A stretch of 64,000 bases of DNA, taken from NCBI RefSeq assembly GCF_006716315.1, contig NZ_VFOV01000001.1, forward strand, positions 1,098,501 through 1,162,500, in the 5' to 3' direction. Positions 8,544 to 17,700 of the stretch are shown here, piece by piece (the stretch's first letter is position 1; each line of letters opens with the position of its first letter). A program made the position numbers and the translations under genes. A model generated the notes under the pieces. It was given only the letters and a program-made list of their open reading frames with translations, did no database searches and was not told the origin of the DNA. Source of the DNA: Nocardioides albertanoniae. GTDB taxonomy: Bacteria > Actinomycetota > Actinomycetes > Propionibacteriales > Nocardioidaceae.

Positions 8544-9830
8544 TCAGTTCGTCGCCGCGGCGACCACCAGTGCGAGGGTCTGGGCCACGATGCCGTCGCG
8601 CATCTCGGCGACGGGCTCACCGGTGGCGTCACCCGACAGGATCGGCACGTGGATGTGACCCTGCTTGGTGTCGGCCTCGAGCGCGTCGCGCAGCGCCGTG
8701 GCGCGGTAGGCGGACTCGTTCGAGAGGTAGTCGCCGCCTGCGCCGGCCACCGCCGTGGAGCCCGGTGTCGGGTCCTCCCGGGTGACCGGAGTCGTCGATC
8801 CGGCCGGGATCTCGGTGATCGTGTGGTTGATGTTGACCGGGAAGCTGCCGGTCGGCGCGGCCTTCATCGCATCCGTGGGGAGCGTGGTGCGGGTCCACTG
8901 AGGCTGCGGGGTGGTGTGGGGCAGGTCTTCAGGGATCGGGATCGTCTCGTCGACGACGACCCGGTCGTTGTCGGGGACGGTGCCGCGGTGGGCGCCGTTC
9001 CAGTACTCCAGGTCGAAGCGGCCCTCGCGACCCTGGCTGATCGTGATCGCCGTGTCGACCGTACGCCGCCCGGAGACCAGGTGCGGAAGGAACGCGCGCT
9101 CGACGATGCCGTCGGCGAACGGCCCCCACAGCACGGGGAAGACCACGGTCTGGATCTCGACCGGCCCGTCGGGGGTCGAGACGGTGCGTCCGTCCATCGC
9201 GAGCGCGGTCGCGCCCGACGGGTTGGACTGCCGGATGTTGCGATCGAGCGTGAACGGGTCGAAGCCCGAGGCGAGCACCTGCCGCTGCCTGGCGTGCTTG
9301 CCGCCGTCGAACCGCGTCGTGTCGATGCCACGAGACGCCTCGTCGAACGCCCGCATCACCTTGTGGCGTGCGTCCTCGGACCAGCTCGGGAAGCCCGGAG
9401 CGACCCGAGCGAGCTCGAGCTCGCCGGCGAGGCGCGCCCAGTAGAGCGGACGGTCGTCGCTGCGGGGCAGGTCGCCGCCGGTGTCGCCGCGCCCCTGGAC
9501 CCGGTCGACCGCTCGCTGCCACAGGGCCTGGCCCGCGAGCCGAGCCGCGGCGACGGCAACCCTGCTGTGGCCGGCGTCGCAGACGGCTGCCCTGACGGTG
9601 CCGGCGACGTCGTCGAAACCGGAGCGCGCCAGGATGTCTGCGACCGCCGGCTCGGTGAGCCGCGTGTGCTCCACCCGGGTCTCGGGGGAGGTGATGGTGC
9701 CGCACCCCGGCGCGGCGCTCGCCGCTGCGGGGGCGCCGGTGGCGAGCCCGAGAGTGACGGCAGTAGTGGCCAGGGCCGCGGAAGTCAGGGCTGCGGCGGC
9801 GCGGGTGAGCGCCGAGGTGCGAGTCGGCAT
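8544..9830 (-). CDS. Secreted pyroglutamyl-peptidase-like protein (C15 family)
   Basis: Exported protein of 428 residues with a typical signal peptide (basic start, hydrophobic Ala-rich core, APAAASAAP cleavage region). The central part contains SGFDPFTLDRNIRQSNPSGATAL near residues 162-184, which matches the GFxPF...NPS substrate-pocket signature of pyrrolidone-carboxylate peptidases. A later segment holds a His-containing end region (KQGHIHVPIL) where the family has its catalytic His. It is about twice the length of intracellular Pcp, so it belongs to the long secreted actinobacterial branch. Whether the catalytic Cys is kept is not obvious to me, and activity is therefore uncertain. Confidence 0.72.
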   Translation of the reverse strand: MPTRTSALTRAAAALTSAALATTAVTLGLATGAPAAASAAPGCGTITSPETRVEHTRLTEPAVADILARSGFDDVAGTVRAAVCDAGHSRVAVAAARLAGQALWQRAVDRVQGRGDTGGDLPRSDDRPLYWARLAGELELARVAPGFPSWSEDARHKVMRAFDEASRGIDTTRFDGGKHARQRQVLASGFDPFTLDRNIRQSNPSGATALAMDGRTVSTPDGPVEIQTVVFPVLWGPFADGIVERAFLPHLVSGRRTVDTAITISQGREGRFDLEYWNGAHRGTVPDNDRVVVDETIPIPEDLPHTTPQPQWTRTTLPTDAMKAAPTGSFPVNINHTITEIPAGSTTPVTREDPTPGSTAVAGAGGDYLSNESAYRATALRDALEADTKQGHIHVPILSGDATGEPVAEMRDGIVAQTLALVVAAATN

Positions 9831-9981
9831 GCGGAGTCCTTCAGAAGGTGGGTCGCCGGAGGAGGTTGGAGCGGATCATTCCGCTCCCGGGACGTACTGG
9901 CTAGTGGCTTCTCCCGTCTTGCCGGGTCACTTCGAGCGATTTCGGTGGGTGGGCGAGTCCGGGGACGGCTAGGTTGGCGAC

Positions 9982-11067
9982 ATGGCCAAGACACCGCCGG
10001 CACACGTGCAGGTAGGCGAGCGCGAGGTGCGGATCTCCAGCCCCGACCGGGTGATCTACGAAGCGACGGACCGCACCGCAGAGGTGACGAAGCTGATGGT
10101 CGCTGAGTTCTTCGCGGCCGTCGGCGACCCGCTGATGCGGGCGCTCCGCGATCGTCCGACCGCGCTGGAGCGTTGGCCCGACGGCTGGCGCGAGGGCATG
10201 AAGCTGGCCACCGGACCCACCGACAAAGAGGGCGACGGCTTTTACCAGAAGCGCACCCCCAAGGGGGCTCCCGACTATCTCGAAGAGGTGCAGGTGACCT
10301 TCCCGAGCGGGCGTACGGCGCGCGAGATCTGCCCGACCGAGGCTGCGATCCCGGTCTGGTGCGCCCAGATGGGCGCGCTCACCTTCCACCCGTGGCCCGT
10401 CCGCCGCGCGAACGTGGATCGCCCCGACGAGCTGCGCATCGACCTCGACCCGCAGCCGGGCACCGACTTCGCCGACGTCGTGCGGGTCGCCGGTGTGGCC
10501 AAGGAGGCCCTCGAGGAGCTCGGCCTGCGTGGGTTCGCGAAGACCAGCGGCAACCGCGGCGTACACATCTATGTGCGCATCCGGCCGGAGTGGACCTTCG
10601 AGCAGCTGCGTCACGCCGCGATCGGCTTCGGGCGCGAGCTGGAGCGACGCGACGGGGGAGTGACCACCGCCTGGTGGAAGGAGGAGCGCGGCGAGCGCAT
10701 CTTCGTCGACTTCAACCAGAACAACCGAGATCGCACCATCGCCTCGGCCTACTCGCTGCGTGCCAAGCCCGGTGCTCCGGTCTCCACGCCGCTCACCTGG
10801 GGCGAGCTCGCCGACCTCGAGGACCCGCGCGAGCTGAACCTCTTCACCGTGCCCGACTTCCTCGCCGACGGCGACCGCTGGGCAGAGATCGACGACGAGG
10901 CGTACGACCTCGAGCCCCTGCTCGACCTGTGGGAGTCGTTGCCCGGCGGCGAGCTCAACTTCCCGCCCGACTACCCGAAGATGCCGGGGGAGCCGCCGCG
11001 GGTGCAGCCGAGCAAGAAGGTCGCCTCCCACTGGGACGACGACGGCAACCGCATCGACGACAAGTAG
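9982..11067 (+). CDS. LigD-type polymerase/primase domain protein (Prim-Pol)
   Basis: Stand-alone archaeo-eukaryotic-primase-type polymerase, 361 residues, like the polymerase domain of LigD and mycobacterial Prim-PolC. Catalytic carboxylates are visible in ELRIDLDPQPG (residues about 148-158). Nucleotide-binding residues lie in KTSGNRGVHIYV and in FVDFNQNNRDRTIASAYSLR. No ligase or nuclease domain is attached. A gene for the ATP-dependent ligase LigC lies 800 bp away on the other strand. LigC and Prim-PolC act together in gap-filling repair in mycobacteria, so a shared repair role is likely. Confidence 0.92.
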   Translation: MAKTPPAHVQVGEREVRISSPDRVIYEATDRTAEVTKLMVAEFFAAVGDPLMRALRDRPTALERWPDGWREGMKLATGPTDKEGDGFYQKRTPKGAPDYLEEVQVTFPSGRTAREICPTEAAIPVWCAQMGALTFHPWPVRRANVDRPDELRIDLDPQPGTDFADVVRVAGVAKEALEELGLRGFAKTSGNRGVHIYVRIRPEWTFEQLRHAAIGFGRELERRDGGVTTAWWKEERGERIFVDFNQNNRDRTIASAYSLRAKPGAPVSTPLTWGELADLEDPRELNLFTVPDFLADGDRWAEIDDEAYDLEPLLDLWESLPGGELNFPPDYPKMPGEPPRVQPSKKVASHWDDDGNRIDDK

Positions 11068-11094
11068 GTCGGCCTGAGGAGGGGACCGGAAGAA

Positions 11095-11190
11095 AGAAAA
11101 GGAAGCGCCTGCTCAGCGCGGATCCCCCGATCGCACGAGCAGGCACTTCCCGTTCGCCGGATCCCCCCGGAACGGCGAACGCACAAATAT
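11095..11190 (+). ncRNA. 6C RNA (tandem hairpins with C-rich loops)
   Basis: Two stem-loops stand side by side. The first has 14-bp arms (11101-11114 and 11137-11150, one mismatch) around a loop with five consecutive C. The second has CGTTCGCC (11151-11158) and GGCGAACG (11174-11181) around a loop with six consecutive C. Paired hairpins with C-runs in the loops define the actinobacterial 6C small RNA (B11 in mycobacteria), which is thought to pair with G-rich ribosome-binding sites. The + strand is chosen because the C-runs are on it. The exact 5' and 3' ends are estimates. Confidence 0.72.
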
Positions 11191-11311
11191 TAGGGGATTG
11201 CCAGCATGACCGCCACGGATCTTGGTAACAGGGCGGTAACCCTTCGTGTGTCGCCTGTCATATTCGGGGCGATCAGCCGAAACGCGGGCGGAACAAGCCG
11301 CCTGAGGCGTC

Positions 11312-11836
11312 TCACATCCCGGAGACGCCTTCGCCCTCGCCGGCCTGCTCGTCGAAGTTCTCGTGCTCGATCAGGTGCAGCACCGGCACGTCGAGATGGC
11401 GACGCGCCTGGTGGGACCAGTCGACGTGGAAGAACTCCGCGACCACGTGCGGCCGGGTCATGATGATCGCCTCGCGCCCGTCGACCGCGGCGACCTTGCT
11501 GCGCAGCGCCTTGACCGGGTCCTGGACCAGCTCGCCGTGCGCGGCCGCGCCGGAGGTGGTCAGCACCTTCAGCGTCTGCTCGAGCGCCTTCTCGGCCTCG
11601 TCCTTGGCCTCCTCGCGCACCGCGTCGAGGTCGATCTCGTTCATGATCATCGCCGAGCCGAGATACTCGGCCGCGCTGAGAGTGCCCATCGCCGACTCGA
11701 TCCGCGCCGCGGCATCCTCCAAGGGCAGCAGCACGTGGTAGATCGGGTCTTCGACCCCCTCGTGGAGAGAGTGGACCCGGGTGGCGTCGTCGAGAGTGAG
11801 TGCCTGCTCGACCAGCAGTACGACGTCGTAGCTCAT
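11312..11836 (-). CDS. Universal-stress-like/conserved hypothetical protein
   Basis: Soluble protein of 174 residues. It opens with MSYDVVLLVEQALTLDDATRVHSLHEG and has a long acidic helix (LDAVREEAKDEAEKALEQTLKVL). This is followed by a strand-helix-strand end REAIIMTRPHVVAEFFHVDWSHQAR and VPVLHLIEHENF, which resembles the nucleotide-fold half of UspA-type proteins. No ATP-binding GxxG motif is clear, so a non-ATP-binding Usp relative or an unrelated fold is possible. It lies between the 6C RNA and ligC on the ligC strand, 47 bp downstream of ligC, and could be cotranscribed with it. Confidence 0.55.
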   Translation of the reverse strand: MSYDVVLLVEQALTLDDATRVHSLHEGVEDPIYHVLLPLEDAAARIESAMGTLSAAEYLGSAMIMNEIDLDAVREEAKDEAEKALEQTLKVLTTSGAAAHGELVQDPVKALRSKVAAVDGREAIIMTRPHVVAEFFHVDWSHQARRHLDVPVLHLIEHENFDEQAGEGEGVSGM

Positions 11837-11883
11837 ACCTGTGACCCTAGCGGGATTTGGTCGTGCTGTTCAGGCCGTGCCGG

Positions 11884-12990
11884 TCAGCGTGGACCTCCGA
11901 GCACTTCGGACAGCTCGTAGGCCACCGGCTCCTCGAGCTGCTCGTAGCCGCACGTCTCGGGGTCACGGTCGGTGCGCCACCGCTTGAACTGGGCTGTGTG
12001 CCGGAACCGGCGCCCCTCCATGTGGTCATAGCCCACCTCGAGCACCCGCTCGGGGCGCAGCGGCGTGAAGGAGAGGTCCTTCCCCGCAGACCAGCGGCTC
12101 TGCGTGCCCGGGACACGATCGGGGTTGGCGGTGAGCCACTCGTTCCAACGCCCCCACGGGTGCTCTTCGATGGGCACGACCAGCGGCTGCAGCTCCTGCC
12201 ACAGCTCCGCGCGGCGCGCGGCGGTGAACGAGGCCGAGACGCCGATGTGCTGCAGCTCGGGCTGACCGTCCTCACCGGGGGCGTAGAGCCCCAGCAGCAG
12301 ACTCCCGAGCAGCGGCTTCTCCGGGGTGGACGTCTTGTGCTCGCGGTAGCCGGCCACGACCACATCAGCCGTACGGGAGTGCTTGACCTTGAGCATGGTG
12401 CGCTTGTCGGGGGAGTAGGGGGCGTCCAGCGGCTTGGCCATCACCCCGTCGAGGCCGGCGCCCTCGAACCGGGTGAACCAGTCCTGAGCGACCTCGGGGT
12501 CGGTCGTCGTGGTGCACAGGTGGACGCTCTGCGACGTCACCGGGGCGAAGGCTCCCTCCAGCGCAGCCCGCCGCTCGCTCAGCGGCTTCTCCAGGAACGA
12601 CTCCTCGCCCAGCGCGAGCAGGTCGAAGGCCGCGTACGAGGCCGGCGTCTCCTCGGCCAGCAGCGTGATCCGCGACTTCGCCGGGTGGATGCGCTGCTGC
12701 AGCACCTCGAACTCGAGCCGGTCGCCGATCGACACGAAGATCTCCCCGTCGAGCACGATCTTGTCGGGCAGCACCCTCCGCAGCTCCTCGACCACCTCGG
12801 GGAAGTAGCGCGTCAGCGGCTTGGTGTTGCGCGAGGCCAGCTCCACCTCGTCGCCGTCCTTGAACACGATGCACCGAAACCCGTCCCATTTTGGTTCTAG
12901 TTGGACGTTGGGTGCCATGGAGAGCACCTTCTCAAGCGACGCCGGCTTGGCCAGCATCGGCAGGATCGGCGGCATCACAGGAAGGTCCAC
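11884..12990 (-). CDS. ligC: ATP-dependent DNA ligase LigC, with N-terminus supplied by a mobile element
   Basis: Seals nicks using ATP; 368 residues with a nucleotidyltransferase domain and a C-terminal OB domain. Motif I is EPKWDG with the nucleophile K34. Further motifs are ASRNTK, VLDGEIF, GLDGVMAKPLDAPY and TMLKVKHSRTADVV. The GTG at 12990 is preferred because VDLPVMPPILPML matches two homologous fragments near 45.7 and 46.4 kb. A -10 hexamer TATCGT (13002-12997) stands six bases upstream, giving a leaderless start. Codons 1-34 lie on the integrated element, W35-D36 are the shared recombination core, and the rest is chromosomal. Residues 17-31 differ from the displaced copy (ASLEKVLSMAPNVQL versus AKGVPGDGGYAF), but the frame is intact. 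Confidence 0.93.
   Translation of the reverse strand: MDLPVMPPILPMLAKPASLEKVLSMAPNVQLEPKWDGFRCIVFKDGDEVELASRNTKPLTRYFPEVVEELRRVLPDKIVLDGEIFVSIGDRLEFEVLQQRIHPAKSRITLLAEETPASYAAFDLLALGEESFLEKPLSERRAALEGAFAPVTSQSVHLCTTTTDPEVAQDWFTRFEGAGLDGVMAKPLDAPYSPDKRTMLKVKHSRTADVVVAGYREHKTSTPEKPLLGSLLLGLYAPGEDGQPELQHIGVSASFTAARRAELWQELQPLVVPIEEHPWGRWNEWLTANPDRVPGTQSRWSAGKDLSFTPLRPERVLEVGYDHMEGRRFRHTAQFKRWRTDRDPETCGYEQLEEPVAYELSEVLGGPR
12874..12906 (-). other. attL of the ligC element
   Basis: Left hybrid junction. The core CGTCCCA (12882-12888) is identical to the right junction at 45643-45649. On the element side, five bases away, is the arm GTTCTAGTTGGAC (12894-12906), the inverse of GTACAACTAGAAC at the right end with one mismatch. 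On the chromosomal side CCGAA (12874-12878) is half of a presumed attB dyad. The core encodes Trp-Asp of the ligase KWDG motif. Confidence 0.85.
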
Positions 12991-13002
12991 GCTGTCACGA
13001 TA
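12991..13002 (-). promoter_or_regulatory. Leaderless promoter of element-supplied ligC 5' end
   Basis: TATCGT (13002-12997) is followed by exactly six bases and then the GTG. The displaced ligC copy has TACTGT in the identical position (45754-45749) before its GTG at 45742. The decayed copy has ACCTGT before 46420. The conserved geometry across three copies supports a leaderless transcript. Confidence 0.65.
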
Positions 13003-13126
13003 GGTGAGCCCGTGGGTGATCGTTGCCTCATTCGGTGTGTCGGTGGTCCAGGTGAGGCTGTCGGGGTTCCCGGTCGCAAGGTTCGCGATACTCGTCATCG
13101 ACCTCGTCGGGCTCGCGGTGATGACC

Positions 13127-13801
13127 TCACCAGTGCCGCATCAGTGCTCGGATCTGATCGGGATCGAGCCCGTAGTCGGCCAGCCGTCGGAACACCCGCA
13201 GCCTCTTTGCGCGGGTAGCGGTCCGGCGTCTGTAGTCCTGCCCCCAGGCTCGAGCGTCGGCGAGGATCAGTTCCTCGACGGACTGATCCCGGGTCCATCC
13301 GACCAGTGGCCACCACGCGTCGCGGATCTCCGGGGGCAGGCCGTCGACCAGATCGGGCCACAGGTCGACCAGCAGCGCAGCGTCGACGTGCTCGAAGAGC
13401 TGGGTCTCGTCGCCATAGCGCAGCAGCCAGGCATAACCGGCGGCGCGTTTGTCGCGATCACTCAGCGCGAACACCCTGTGGTCACGACCGTGCCACACCC
13501 ACAGCGGCGCGAAGCATTGCTCAGGCGACAACCGCCACAGCCGGTTCGGCACCAGCGCCGTGGACCGTCCAGGCCCGGCAACCGTGATCTGGTGGAAGGT
13601 GATCCGCTCGTTGAGGGCGAGCTCGAAGTCAAGGCATCGCAAGATGCGCTCGAGGACGGCGAGGGTGGGCGACTTCGCTCCACGTTCGTAAGCCGACAGC
13701 GATGGCTGTGATGTCCCGCATCGGCGCGCGAGCGCCTCTTGGGTCAACCCGCGAGCAGCGCGAGCGGCCTCCAACAGTGAGCCCTCGTGGCCGACGGCCA
13801 T
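13127..13801 (-). CDS. XRE-family helix-turn-helix regulator
   Basis: DNA-binding protein of 224 residues. The helix-turn-helix spans roughly residues 12-45 (ARGLTQEALARRCGTSQPSL then SAYERGAKSPTLAVLERIL). The remaining 160 residues are a domain I do not recognise, rich in Trp and Arg. The ATG at 13801 is chosen because TTGAGC (13836-13831), an 18-bp spacer and TATATT (13812-13807) put the transcription start on it, giving a leaderless message. A GTG at 13858 would add 19 residues. Divergent from the 13891 gene and next to attL, it is a candidate controller of element maintenance or transfer. Confidence 0.75.
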   Translation of the reverse strand: MAVGHEGSLLEAARAARGLTQEALARRCGTSQPSLSAYERGAKSPTLAVLERILRCLDFELALNERITFHQITVAGPGRSTALVPNRLWRLSPEQCFAPLWVWHGRDHRVFALSDRDKRAAGYAWLLRYGDETQLFEHVDAALLVDLWPDLVDGLPPEIRDAWWPLVGWTRDQSVEELILADARAWGQDYRRRTATRAKRLRVFRRLADYGLDPDQIRALMRHW

Positions 13802-13890
13802 ACCAAAATATAACTCTTCAGATCTGGCACGCTCAAGATCTGCATTTGTCTTGCGCACCTACCTGGTGACAGCCAGGAATGGGGGCCTCG

Positions 13891-14736
13891 ATGAGTGTTG
13901 CAGACCAGTTCGGACTCGACGATCCAGCGTCACCGCTGCTCGCTGAAGCGCGAGAAGGGTGGGAGCGATGGTGCGCTGTCGACCCGTGCCTGGCCGTGGT
14001 CGATGACCTGGCTGACCTCAGGGAATGGACCCGCCAGGCTGACGTCGCGAACAAGGCGGCGGTGCTGCGGACCCTGGCGACGCTGACCGCGACCGACCGG
14101 TCAGCAGTCGCTGCCCTGGTGTGGCTTCTGATCCCCGGAGGGTGCCGGGTTGCGGAGGCGTTGAGCGATCTGTCGCCCGACATCGATGCGCTGGTCGCCT
14201 CGGAGCTGTGGCTGCAGGCCGCCCAGGCGCATCGGCTACGAACGCCGTGGCTGGCCCGGGCGCTGTTGAACGCGACCCGACGCGAGGTCGCGGCCTCACT
14301 CGGGGTCGGCAGTCGTGCCGACCGTCACTGGGCGCGCGTGCTGCTCGCCGACGACCTCACCACGCTCGCGAGCGGTGCCGGCGATCGTGAGTCGCCGGAG
14401 GCGGAGGTCGCGCCGGAGGTGGAGCTGGGCGAGTTCTTCGACGAGGCAGTCCGCGACCACGCGATAGCAGAGGATGAAGTGCGCCTGCTCTGCGAGCTCG
14501 CGGCGTCAGCCGAGACCGTCGGCGCACCGCTGCATCGCGGTCGATTGGGCCTGACTACCCCTGCGGCCGTCGAACTGGTCGCCCACGACCACCCGGAGGC
14601 CGCGCGTACGCTGCGGCGACGCGCCGCCCATGCACTGGACCGCCTGAAGACCTACGCCGCCGCGTGCACCGACGACATCAGCCTGGACCGCTGGCGTGCC
14701 GACCACCAGGGCGGCGACGAGGTCGGCGCAGCGTGA
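13891..14736 (+). CDS. Conserved mobile-element protein of unknown function
   Basis: Soluble, helical, acidic protein of 281 residues with no recognised domain. The ATG at 13891 has GGGGG five bases upstream. An ATG at 13879 in the same frame is possible. Segments such as LVWLLIPGGCRVAEALSDL, LLNATRREVAASLGVGSRAD and AARTLRRRAAHALDRLKTYA suggest a helical DNA-binding protein reminiscent of sigma-factor-like regulators on actinobacterial plasmids, but I cannot prove it. It is convergent with the relaxase gene 9 bp away. Confidence 0.6.
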   Translation: MSVADQFGLDDPASPLLAEAREGWERWCAVDPCLAVVDDLADLREWTRQADVANKAAVLRTLATLTATDRSAVAALVWLLIPGGCRVAEALSDLSPDIDALVASELWLQAAQAHRLRTPWLARALLNATRREVAASLGVGSRADRHWARVLLADDLTTLASGAGDRESPEAEVAPEVELGEFFDEAVRDHAIAEDEVRLLCELAASAETVGAPLHRGRLGLTTPAAVELVAHDHPEAARTLRRRAAHALDRLKTYAAACTDDISLDRWRADHQGGDEVGAA

Positions 14737-14745
14737 CCCCCGGGG

Positions 14746-17700
14746 TCACATACCGATCGCCGATGGGCCAGCATGCCCGGCGGACTCGGATCGTGACTGA
14801 AGCGGGTCGCGCGGGGTGAGCCTGCGGACGCGGTAGGTCAGGGCGGCGATGGCATGCCCCTCGGGCAATGCGCCGCTGCTCAGGGCACGGTCTAGCAGTC
14901 CGCGGGAGTCGTGGCCGCGGCGATGGAGCGTGTCGAGCAGTCGAGCGAGCTCGATGGCTTCGCCTCGGGTGTGGTCGTCCTGGGCCTGGATTCCTGTCCG
15001 GCGGAGGATCAGCTCGTGCCAGCGCTGGACCGAGTCGCTGTAGCGACCAGTGAGCTGCCGCAGGAGATGGCGTTGGAAGCGGCCGGCGCGCGGTTCGGTG
15101 ACGGCTGGCCCGGTCGGGCGCGGATCGTCTTCGGGTACGCCGCGGGCGGCTCGCCACAGCGCGACGGTGTCGTGGAGGTCTCCGAGGACATCGGCGTACC
15201 GCGTCATCCAGGCCGGACGCTTCTGGCTTTCGATCGCTGTCGGTATGTCGGCGCCGACCAGGTGGTCGAGGAAGCCCTGTCTTGTCACCTCGACATGTTG
15301 GGAACGAGCGGTGAGATATGGACCCCAGGACTCATCCCGCGCCAGGTCGGCAGGTATCGCGGGTAGCCAGGGGAGTGGGCCTTCGCCGGCCGCGTCGAGG
15401 GCGTCTTCCCAACCGCTGCCAAGCACTCGCATTGCTCCGGTGGCGACCGCGTCGGCGTAGCGTAGGGAGGCGTCGTGGAGCTGGGTGGACCAGCTGCGGC
15501 CGCGGCGGAGCGTGGTGGTGGCCGAGACCGCAGCACCGTCACGACCGACCACGTCGTCGAGGATCTGGATCGCGGTCAGTTGTTCCTGCAGTCCAGGCAG
15601 CATGCACTGCCGCCGATCGGCCTCGACGGGGTCGATCGGTTCGAGCACCAGATGGACGTGGTTCTCGCGGCGGCCGCGGGTCAGCATCGTGTACAGCATC
15701 TGCCGATCCTCGCGGCCGTCGACGATCCCGTGGACGACGTCGGCGGTGAGGCCTTGTGCGGTGTGAACGGTTGAGGCGTAGCCGAGCTCGACGTGGTCGT
15801 GCACGTATTCGGCAGGCAGCGACGCCTTCAAGCCGGTTGTGGCGTGGCGTACGGTCAATGCGGCGCCGCGGATGCGGGTGATGGTCCACCGGTCACCGTT
15901 CTTGACCCAGTCGGTGCCGGAGACGGCCAGGCGGCGCTGGTTGTGACGGGTGATGATCGTGTCCCCGACTGATGCCTGGTTGCCGTCGGCCAGTTCGACC
16001 TCGGTCCGCGGCGCGATGCCGGCGAGACGCCGGGTGCGTGCCTGGTGGTTGAGGGTGGCGGCCATGTTTCGGGTGGGGGCCAGCATGAGTGTGTCCAGCC
16101 CGTCGTCTCGGTCGTGTTGCCAGGCGGCGAGGACCTCGGCGATCGTGGTGTCTTCGTCGGCGGTGTGGATGCGGTCGTGGTCGAGGTAGAACCCGATCGC
16201 GGTCTGATCACCGTCGCGAAGGTCTAAGGAGGCTGCGGCCTCGCCGGGGTCGATGAAGCGTACGACTTCCTCGAGCCGGTCGGCTCCGTGCCGATGGGTG
16301 ATGTCGCGCAGCACGCCACCGGCGCCGACGGCGGAGAGCTGCTGGTCATCGCCCAGGAGCCGGATCGTGGCACCGCGCGAGATGCAGAACGCGACTACCC
16401 GGTCGAGCGTCAACGTGTCGGCCATTCCCGCCTCGTCGATCACCACCAGGGTCTCTGGTCCGATCCGGGTGCTCAGCCCACTGCGACGGTCACCCCCAGT
16501 GTTGGTGGGCTGGGTGGCGACCTCGTCGTCGATCTTCGCGAGGGTCTCGCAGGGCAGGCCGGTCGCCTCCTGAAGTACCTTCGCCGCGGCGGCCGACGGT
16601 GCCAGCCCGATCGCGTCATAACCATTCATCGTCCAGACCGCAGCCAGCACCTCGACCGCGGTCGTCTTCCCCGACCCCGCCGGCGCCAATGCGAGGCGGA
16701 CCCGGTGACCACCACCGGCCAGCGCATGCACGAGCGCGTGTTGTCCGTCATTGAGCCGTACCCCGGCGACCGCGCTGGCGGCCAGGACGATGTCCACTTC
16801 TTCCGCAGAGAACGCGAAGTCGCTGCCCAGACCGGCCGCGTCGACCAGTCGCTGTTCGGCTTGAAGGATCCGCTGACTGGTGTAGTGATCGGCGCCGGTA
16901 TGTCGATACACGCTGGTTCCGCCCGAGCGACGAAGGCCACTGGGTTGGCGAAGATCGGTCCTTTGGTCGATGGGATCGTCGTCCGGCGTGAGCGACACCG
17001 ACATCCCGACGGCCGCCGCGACGACCGCATCGGCCATCGCGGGAAGGTCACCTGCCCTGATCTGACCAGGTGCCATGGCCCGCACCTGACGCTCCGCCTC
17101 TGCCCGCAGATGCCAGCTTTGCCAGGTCGCCCGACGGGTCTCGAGCTCGGTGATGACGGCGACTGCCATTGCGTGGATCACGTGTGTGTCGACGACGTCG
17201 GTAGAGGTCGATCGGCGCACCGGCGGCGACACATCCAATGCTTCGTGGATCATCGCGGCGAGGGTCGACTCGCTCCCGAGGAACTCCGATGCCTGGCGGC
17301 GCCAGATTCGTCGCTGGTCGGCCTCGGCGCGCGGCTCATGCTTAGGGGCGCGCGTCTCTAGATTGGCCTGCTGTACCAGCCCGAGCCGTTCCGACTCTGT
17401 CGGCGGCCGACCGTGCTCCGCGATGAACGCGCTCACGAGGTCGTCCTCACGGCGGTCGATGTCCCGGGCCCGCCGCGACCACACTCGACACAGCCCGGCT
17501 GAGACACCCACGATCTCGCGGACAGCGCGCCGCTCCCGAGGGTTCGCCCGTTCGGCGAACGTGACACCGAGCGCCTCGCCGAGCCGGTACTCGAGTGCGG
17601 TGTTATAGGTCTCCGAGATCGCCACCGTGTGCTGAAATAACAGCCGGCCATAGACGGTCAGCCACTTGCCCGAAAGTTTCGCCTGCACCTTGTTCGCGAC

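Noticed and set aside
9840..9981. Possible leader peptide or riboswitch before the LigD-type polymerase
   Set aside because: No conserved structure seen; ordinary divergent promoter region.
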